From Porphyromonadaceae bacterium (GTDB lineage: Bacteria; Bacteroidota; Bacteroidia; Bacteroidales; CAMTPD01), in contig DLYT01000157.1 in assembly GCA_003447595.1 (NCBI GenBank), positions 1 through 8,456 of the forward strand: DNA of 8,456 nt, in the 5' to 3' direction. Made by a program: the position numbers and the translations under genes. Numbering within the stretch: the first letter of the stretch is position 1; every line of letters starts with the position of its first letter. Below are positions 6,111 through 8,456 of this stretch, piece by piece. The notes under the pieces are model-generated. The model had not been told where the DNA came from and did no database searches. It worked only from the letters and a program-made list of their open reading frames with translations.

Positions 6111-6137
6111 TGGCAAGAACCATGCATGGTTTTGCCA
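6111..6137. repeat. Palindromic hairpin with 14-bp perfect core
   Basis: AACCATGCATGGTT (6118-6131) is a perfect palindrome. It is extended on both sides by TGGCAA (6111-6116) and TTGCCA (6132-6137), with a single unpaired G at 6117. A competing smaller stem, TTGCC (6100-6104) with GGCAA (6112-6116), precedes it. No T tract follows on the plus strand, so it does not look like an intrinsic terminator. Confidence 0.6.
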
Positions 6138-6239
6138 AAAAGGTCGTTTGGTTCTGGTAAAAACCTTATTTACTTCTCAAAAAAAGCTCTTTTCCTTTTT
6201 TTGCGTCGCTAGTTTGCTTTTCGTGAAGAGTCTTTTTAG

Positions 6240-6251
6240 TCACCGCGGTGA
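6240..6251. repeat. 12-bp perfect palindrome TCACCGCGGTGA
   Basis: TCACCGCGGTGA is fully self-complementary with no spacer. It is the first palindrome of a cluster whose half-sites resemble GTGAA/TTCAC. It has the form of a binding site for a dimeric protein. Confidence 0.5.
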
Positions 6252-6275
6252 ATATTTTTACTTATAACGAAGCGT

Positions 6276-6290
6276 GTGAAAAGTTTTCAC
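6276..6290. repeat. 15-bp palindrome GTGAAAA-G-TTTTCAC
   Basis: Seven-base arms GTGAAAA (6276-6282) and TTTTCAC (6284-6290) surround a single G. The right arm runs straight into the tandem repeat that begins at 6286. Confidence 0.55.
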
Positions 6291-6329
6291 GGTGAATGCA
6301 AACAGTATTCACGGTAATGCAAAACAGTC
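6286..6329. repeat. Tandem duplication of a 22-bp unit
   Basis: Unit 1 (6286-6307) begins TTCACGGTGAATGCAAACAG. Unit 2 (6308-6329) begins TTCACGGTAATGCAAAACAG. They differ by a missing G and an added A, which compensate in length, and by the last base. A third unit starts at 6330 with TTCA and then diverges. The first unit together with the start of the second forms an inverted repeat, GTGAAT (6292-6297) with ATTCAC (6307-6312). Confidence 0.7.
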
Positions 6330-6361
6330 TTCATTGAAAACGTTTTCACGTTTCAACGAAG
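6329..6361. repeat. Alternative palindromes: 14-bp core and 11-bp arms
   Basis: TGAAAACGTTTTCA (6335-6348) is a perfect palindrome. It overlaps a larger inverted repeat with arms CTTCATTGAAA (6329-6339) and TTTCAACGAAG (6351-6361), which pair at ten of eleven positions; the odd one would be G.U in minus-strand RNA. The two pairings exclude each other. TTTTCACGTTT inside it (6343-6353) also occurs at 6020-6030. Confidence 0.55.
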
Positions 6362-6712
6362 ACATTTCGCCTCAACTCCGCGAGCGTGCTTCCTATGCCC
6401 CGTAGCTCAGCCCCAAACACCCGAACGCAAGCATTTGACACTTGAGCCAAACAAAATGTTTCTCGAAAGAACAATCTGCCATCATTTTAAAAGTCGATTT
6501 GAAAAACGCCGCCGAGCAGTTTCCTTTTCGGTTAGCAAAAGCCTCTATCCTAGCGACAGTTTATCACTTTTCATTCGAACACAAATTGCTGCAATCTAGC
6601 GCAAAAACGACCTTTTCAGCACCAACGAGCCGACTTTAATATAAAACCCCGACAGACTCACAATTTCACGCCAAATACAATAAGCCCATCACAGGCATTG
6701 CTCGGTTACAAA

Positions 6713-6732
6713 GCCGCGCGCATGCGATCGGC
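6713..6732 (-). terminator. Weak possible terminator hairpin after the GH18 gene
   Basis: On the minus strand GCCG and CGGC enclose a CGCATGCG palindrome, and TTTG follows. The stem is broken by mismatches and the T tract is short. It lies 18 bp after the GH18 stop, where a terminator would be expected, but the support is poor. Confidence 0.22.
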
Positions 6733-6749
6733 AGAAAATAAATCGATGG

Positions 6750-7715
6750 TCAATGAGAAGCTGCTTCGACGGTTTCGGTGATGGCTTTCAAAAGCGATCG
6801 TTGGTTGGTAATGGGAACATCGATTGCCAAATCCCAAAACATGATGCCGCGTAGCGATTCACGCAAAGCATAGTTGGTTTTACGGGCAATCATCTCTTGT
6901 CCGTTCAATATAAACTCCTGATTGTTATACACCACGTTGTTTTGGGCGGCACCGGTAATCAATTGCGCTTTCACGAAAGTAGCATATCCTACTACAGAGC
7001 GGGGTTGCGACTCGCTTACCCCAAAGAACGGAAGCCCCGGCACTAATTTTTGAGTCGGAATGCCGTATGCAAGCACTTGCTCAATGTCTTTGGTGTATTG
7101 CGCATAAGGGAAGCGCATGGGAGAAGGTCCGTAACATTGCAACGAGGCATAACTAACAGCCGAGACTGCCGCAGAGGTAATCTTGTATGAAATGGGATGC
7201 AACGAGACCGAGAATAAAGAACTTTCGCCGAGCGCCTGCCTCATCTCGACAATGAGTTTGCTATAGTTTTCAAACTCTTGTGGCTTATTGGCCCATTCAA
7301 AGTCGAGGTCAACGCCATCGAGATTGTACGAGCTTACCACCGCACCAACTTGTGCAATGAAATTTGCACGTGCTTGTTTGTCGGTTATCATTGCCTTCCA
7401 ATGATCTCCACCCGAAACGCCCAAACGCACCGTGATGCTTTGTTGCCCCACGCTTGCTTGGATGATGGGGATCAGAGCTTTTGCATCTTGCGGTTGGTTT
7501 GTCTGGAAGGTTTTGAATGTTTCCCACATCAACGACCCGTCTTGTGCCGGAGAAACGCCCAAGCAAATCAGGTCGGTACAAGAGCGAAGGCTTGCTTCCG
7601 CGATCGTGCCTCTGTTGTAAAAGTTTCCGCGGATATAGGAACTTACCATAAATTGTTGCGCAAAACTGCTGATTGCGTAAAGGCAAAGAGCCATGCAGAT
7701 GAGGATCTGTTTCAT
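6750..7715 (-). CDS. Secreted family 18 glycoside hydrolase (chitinase / endo-beta-N-acetylglucosaminidase type)
   Basis: A 321-residue exported enzyme of the GH18 TIM-barrel family, which cleaves beta-1,4 bonds next to N-acetylglucosamine by substrate-assisted catalysis. The signature DGVDLDFEW is at 133-141. It provides the DxxDxDxE motif, with Glu140 as proton donor and Asp138 as its partner. Other family features are the RLGVSGG strand (98-104, the SxGG-type motif), QCY (193-195, matching the QxY active-site tyrosine) and the barrel-closing MFWDLAID (292-299). I start at the ATG at 7715, because MKQILICMALCLYAISSFA reads as a signal peptide with cleavage after Ala19. Upstream in-frame starts would bury it. 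There is no lipobox, carbohydrate-binding module or sorting tail, so the product is probably periplasmic or released. It sits alone, with no SusC/SusD or other glycan genes in view. Whether it acts on chitin, peptidoglycan-like fragments or host N-glycans cannot be decided from sequence. Confidence 0.92.
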   Translation of the reverse strand: MKQILICMALCLYAISSFAQQFMVSSYIRGNFYNRGTIAEASLRSCTDLICLGVSPAQDGSLMWETFKTFQTNQPQDAKALIPIIQASVGQQSITVRLGVSGGDHWKAMITDKQARANFIAQVGAVVSSYNLDGVDLDFEWANKPQEFENYSKLIVEMRQALGESSLFSVSLHPISYKITSAAVSAVSYASLQCYGPSPMRFPYAQYTKDIEQVLAYGIPTQKLVPGLPFFGVSESQPRSVVGYATFVKAQLITGAAQNNVVYNNQEFILNGQEMIARKTNYALRESLRGIMFWDLAIDVPITNQRSLLKAITETVEAASH

Positions 7716-7733
7716 TTCTTTTCTTTTACTCTG

Positions 7734-7757
7734 TAATCTGATTATAAAACGATTATA
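7734..7757. repeat. Operator-like repeats in the GH18 leader
   Basis: TAATC-T-GATTA (7734-7744) is a palindrome with a one-base centre. GATTATA occurs at 7740-7746 and again at 7751-7757, an 11-bp period that puts both copies on one face of the helix. They lie in the proposed leader, 19-42 bp upstream of the GH18 start. Confidence 0.3.
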
Positions 7758-7811
7758 CCGACGCATTGGTTTAATCACCCCTACCACAAGAAGCAACAAT
7801 CTGCATCACCT

Positions 7812-7819
7812 CAAACATA
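7812..7819 (-). promoter_or_regulatory. -7 promoter element for the GH18 gene
   Basis: The minus strand reads TATGTTTG, an exact match to TAnnTTTG. The leader would be about 90 nt. No TTTG is found at the -33 position. That position falls on the -7 box of the divergent transporter promoter. Confidence 0.48.
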
Positions 7820-7835
7820 AACTCATATTTGTATT

Positions 7836-7843
7836 TATCTTTG
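7836..7843 (+). promoter_or_regulatory. -7 promoter element for the EamA transporter gene
   Basis: TATCTTTG matches TAnnTTTG exactly and lies 32 bp before the transporter ATG, giving a leader of about 27 nt. A TTTG is lacking at the usual 19-21 bp upstream, so the -33 element is unclear. Confidence 0.48.
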
Positions 7844-7875
7844 CGGGAAATTACGTGATACATTAATCGATTACA

Positions 7876-8456
7876 ATGCAGGAAAACAATAAAGCGATTG
7901 CTTGCGCGGCGGTTGCCGTGCTTAGTTGGTCTACCGTTGCCACGATGTTTAAAACGGCTCTCAAGTTTTATTCGCACTACGAAATGCTTTTGGTGGCTAC
8001 CCTTTCGGCGCTTGCCGTTTTTGCCATTGCCCTTACGTTGAAGTCGGGCTGGGGCGAGTTGCGCCGTCTTTCCAAAAAGGATTGGAGCTGGTTTGCGTTT
8101 GTAGGATTGGTAAATCCGGTGGCTTACTACTTGGTGTTGTTTAAGGCGTATGATTTGCTTCCTGCGCAGATTGCTCAGCCGATCAATTACTTTTGGCCTA
8201 TTATTTTGCTTCTATTGCTTGCCGCGATCGAGAAGAAGCCGATTGCTCCTTTCAAATACATCGGCATGGCTTTCTCTTTGGGCGGAGTGGCTTTGATATC
8301 GTTGGGCTCGGGATCATTGGGTGGCGCAGCTCTTCCGATATCGGGTTTGGCTTTGGCCTTTCTGAGTGCTTTCTTGTGGGCTTTTTATTGGATCATCAAT
8401 CGGCGCAACAAGCGTATCGACGAGACGGCAGCGTTGTTTTTGAGTTTCCTTTTCGG
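7876..8456 (+). CDS. EamA/DMT-superfamily transporter, N-terminal part (runs off right edge)
   Basis: The first 193 residues of an inner-membrane exporter- or permease-type protein; family members have about 290-300 residues and ten membrane helices. It starts MQENNKAIACAAVAVLSWSTVATMFK, typical of the first EamA helix with its (S/W)WS(T/S) motif. Hydrophobic segments are seen near 6-24, 36-54, 71-90, 100-117, 126-144 and 154-174, and a seventh begins near 185. The stretch AYDLLPAQIAQPINYFWPI (91-109) is the usual end-of-helix-3/helix-4 signature of the first EamA repeat. The second repeat starts at about 154. The frame is open to the edge of the window. The substrate is not predictable (amino acids, metabolites or drugs in relatives). 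It is divergent from the GH18 gene, with overlapping promoters. Confidence 0.9.
   Translation, partial: MQENNKAIACAAVAVLSWSTVATMFKTALKFYSHYEMLLVATLSALAVFAIALTLKSGWGELRRLSKKDWSWFAFVGLVNPVAYYLVLFKAYDLLPAQIAQPINYFWPIILLLLLAAIEKKPIAPFKYIGMAFSLGGVALISLGSGSLGGAALPISGLALAFLSAFLWAFYWIINRRNKRIDETAALFLSFLF

Larger units (their letters stand above)
5910..6749. other. Long convergent intergenic region without a convincing gene
   Basis: The genes on both sides converge on this stretch, so it needs no promoters for them, yet it is long for a compact genome. Open frames exist on both strands, but none has a promoter, a start context or a protein-like composition that I trust. From left to right it holds a G/T-skewed block with degenerate repeats (about 5937-6110), a palindromic hairpin (6111-6137), a T/A-rich stretch (about 6150-6240), and a cluster of palindromes and a tandem duplication (6223-6361). 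About 390 bp follow (6362-6749) in which I see only a weak hairpin close to the GH18 stop. Confidence 0.7.

Noticed and set aside
5865..6116. Open reading frame of 83 codons on the minus strand in the convergent region
   Set aside because: Its end overlaps the lipoprotein terminator, it lies in the skewed repeat block, has no promoter or ribosome site, and the peptide is low-complexity, rich in Pro, Asn and Arg. It looks like a by-product of repeat composition.
5894..6267. Plus-strand open frames (88 codons each) rich in Trp, Gly, Val and Phe
   Set aside because: One starts inside the terminator; the composition follows the G/T skew and no domain or start context is visible.
6398..6450. tRNA-like fragment around GTAGCTCAG
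   Set aside because: The D-arm-like string is present, but there is no T-arm (GGTTCGA-type) sequence at the right distance and no acceptor stem pairing on either strand.
6442..6639. 65-codon open frame on the plus strand
   Set aside because: No promoter, no recognisable sequence, and no terminator after it. Length is within chance for this base composition.
5910..6749. CRISPR array in the repeat-rich convergent region
   Set aside because: The repeats are only two near-identical adjacent units without unique spacers of constant length, and no cas genes are nearby.
7716..7799. Longer GH18 protein starting at the ATG at 7799
   Set aside because: It would place 28 residues, including a basic stretch, in front of a clear signal peptide and begin close to the predicted transcription start.
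1..8456. Defence island, integrated element or novel multi-gene system
   Set aside because: All recognised genes are housekeeping or common Bacteroidota accessory types, with no integrase, transposase, toxin-antitoxin pair, att-like repeats or abrupt change in codon use across the coding regions.

Overview
The window looks like ordinary chromosome from a member of the Bacteroidales (Bacteroidota). The evidence is the MetH, SmpB and Yip1-type proteins of Bacteroides flavour, a DUF151 protein with a C-terminal UVR motif, a six-bladed beta-propeller lipoprotein with a QGQGPxEY-type motif, poor Shine-Dalgarno sequences, and several TAnnTTTG -7 promoter elements of the Bacteroidota primary sigma factor. 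No tRNA, rRNA, CRISPR array, insertion sequence, phage or plasmid module is visible. Both ends cut through genes.

Left part (1-3517, minus strand). Read in transcription order the genes are an umuD-like S24 autopeptidase, a small Yip1-type membrane protein, smpB (tmRNA-binding trans-translation factor), a two-repeat 'gate' (nucleoside recognition) membrane protein, and the N-terminal 339 residues of cobalamin-dependent methionine synthase metH. The last four are packed as an operon: 18 bp, 1 bp and a 4-bp ATGA overlap separate successive genes, which implies translational coupling. A TAACTTTG -7 box just upstream of the Yip1 gene suggests that the operon has its own promoter, apart from that of umuD.

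Middle (3518-5909, plus strand). A divergent intergenic region carries a good TTTG-N19-TTATTTTG promoter for a DUF151/UVR protein. That gene ends in a 16-bp perfect hairpin. A lipoprotein with an N-terminal lipobox and a beta-propeller-like body follows, and it ends in a classic intrinsic terminator (10-bp stem, T-rich tail).

Convergent intergenic region (5802-6749). These 948 bp between the converging ends of the lipoprotein and GH18 genes hold no convincing gene but are highly structured. There is a G/T-skewed block with degenerate direct repeats, a 14-bp perfect palindrome inside a longer hairpin, a 22-bp tandem duplication, and a dense cluster of GTGAA/TTCAC half-sites in palindromic arrangements. 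This is the least explained part of the window.

Right part (6750-8456). A secreted family 18 glycoside hydrolase (minus) and an EamA/DMT-family transporter (plus, cut by the window end) are divergently transcribed from -7 boxes so close that the two promoters must overlap. I found no complete new multi-gene system. The points most worth checking are the repeat cluster at 6223-6361, the umuD homologue with no umuC beside it, and the gate protein embedded between smpB and metH.
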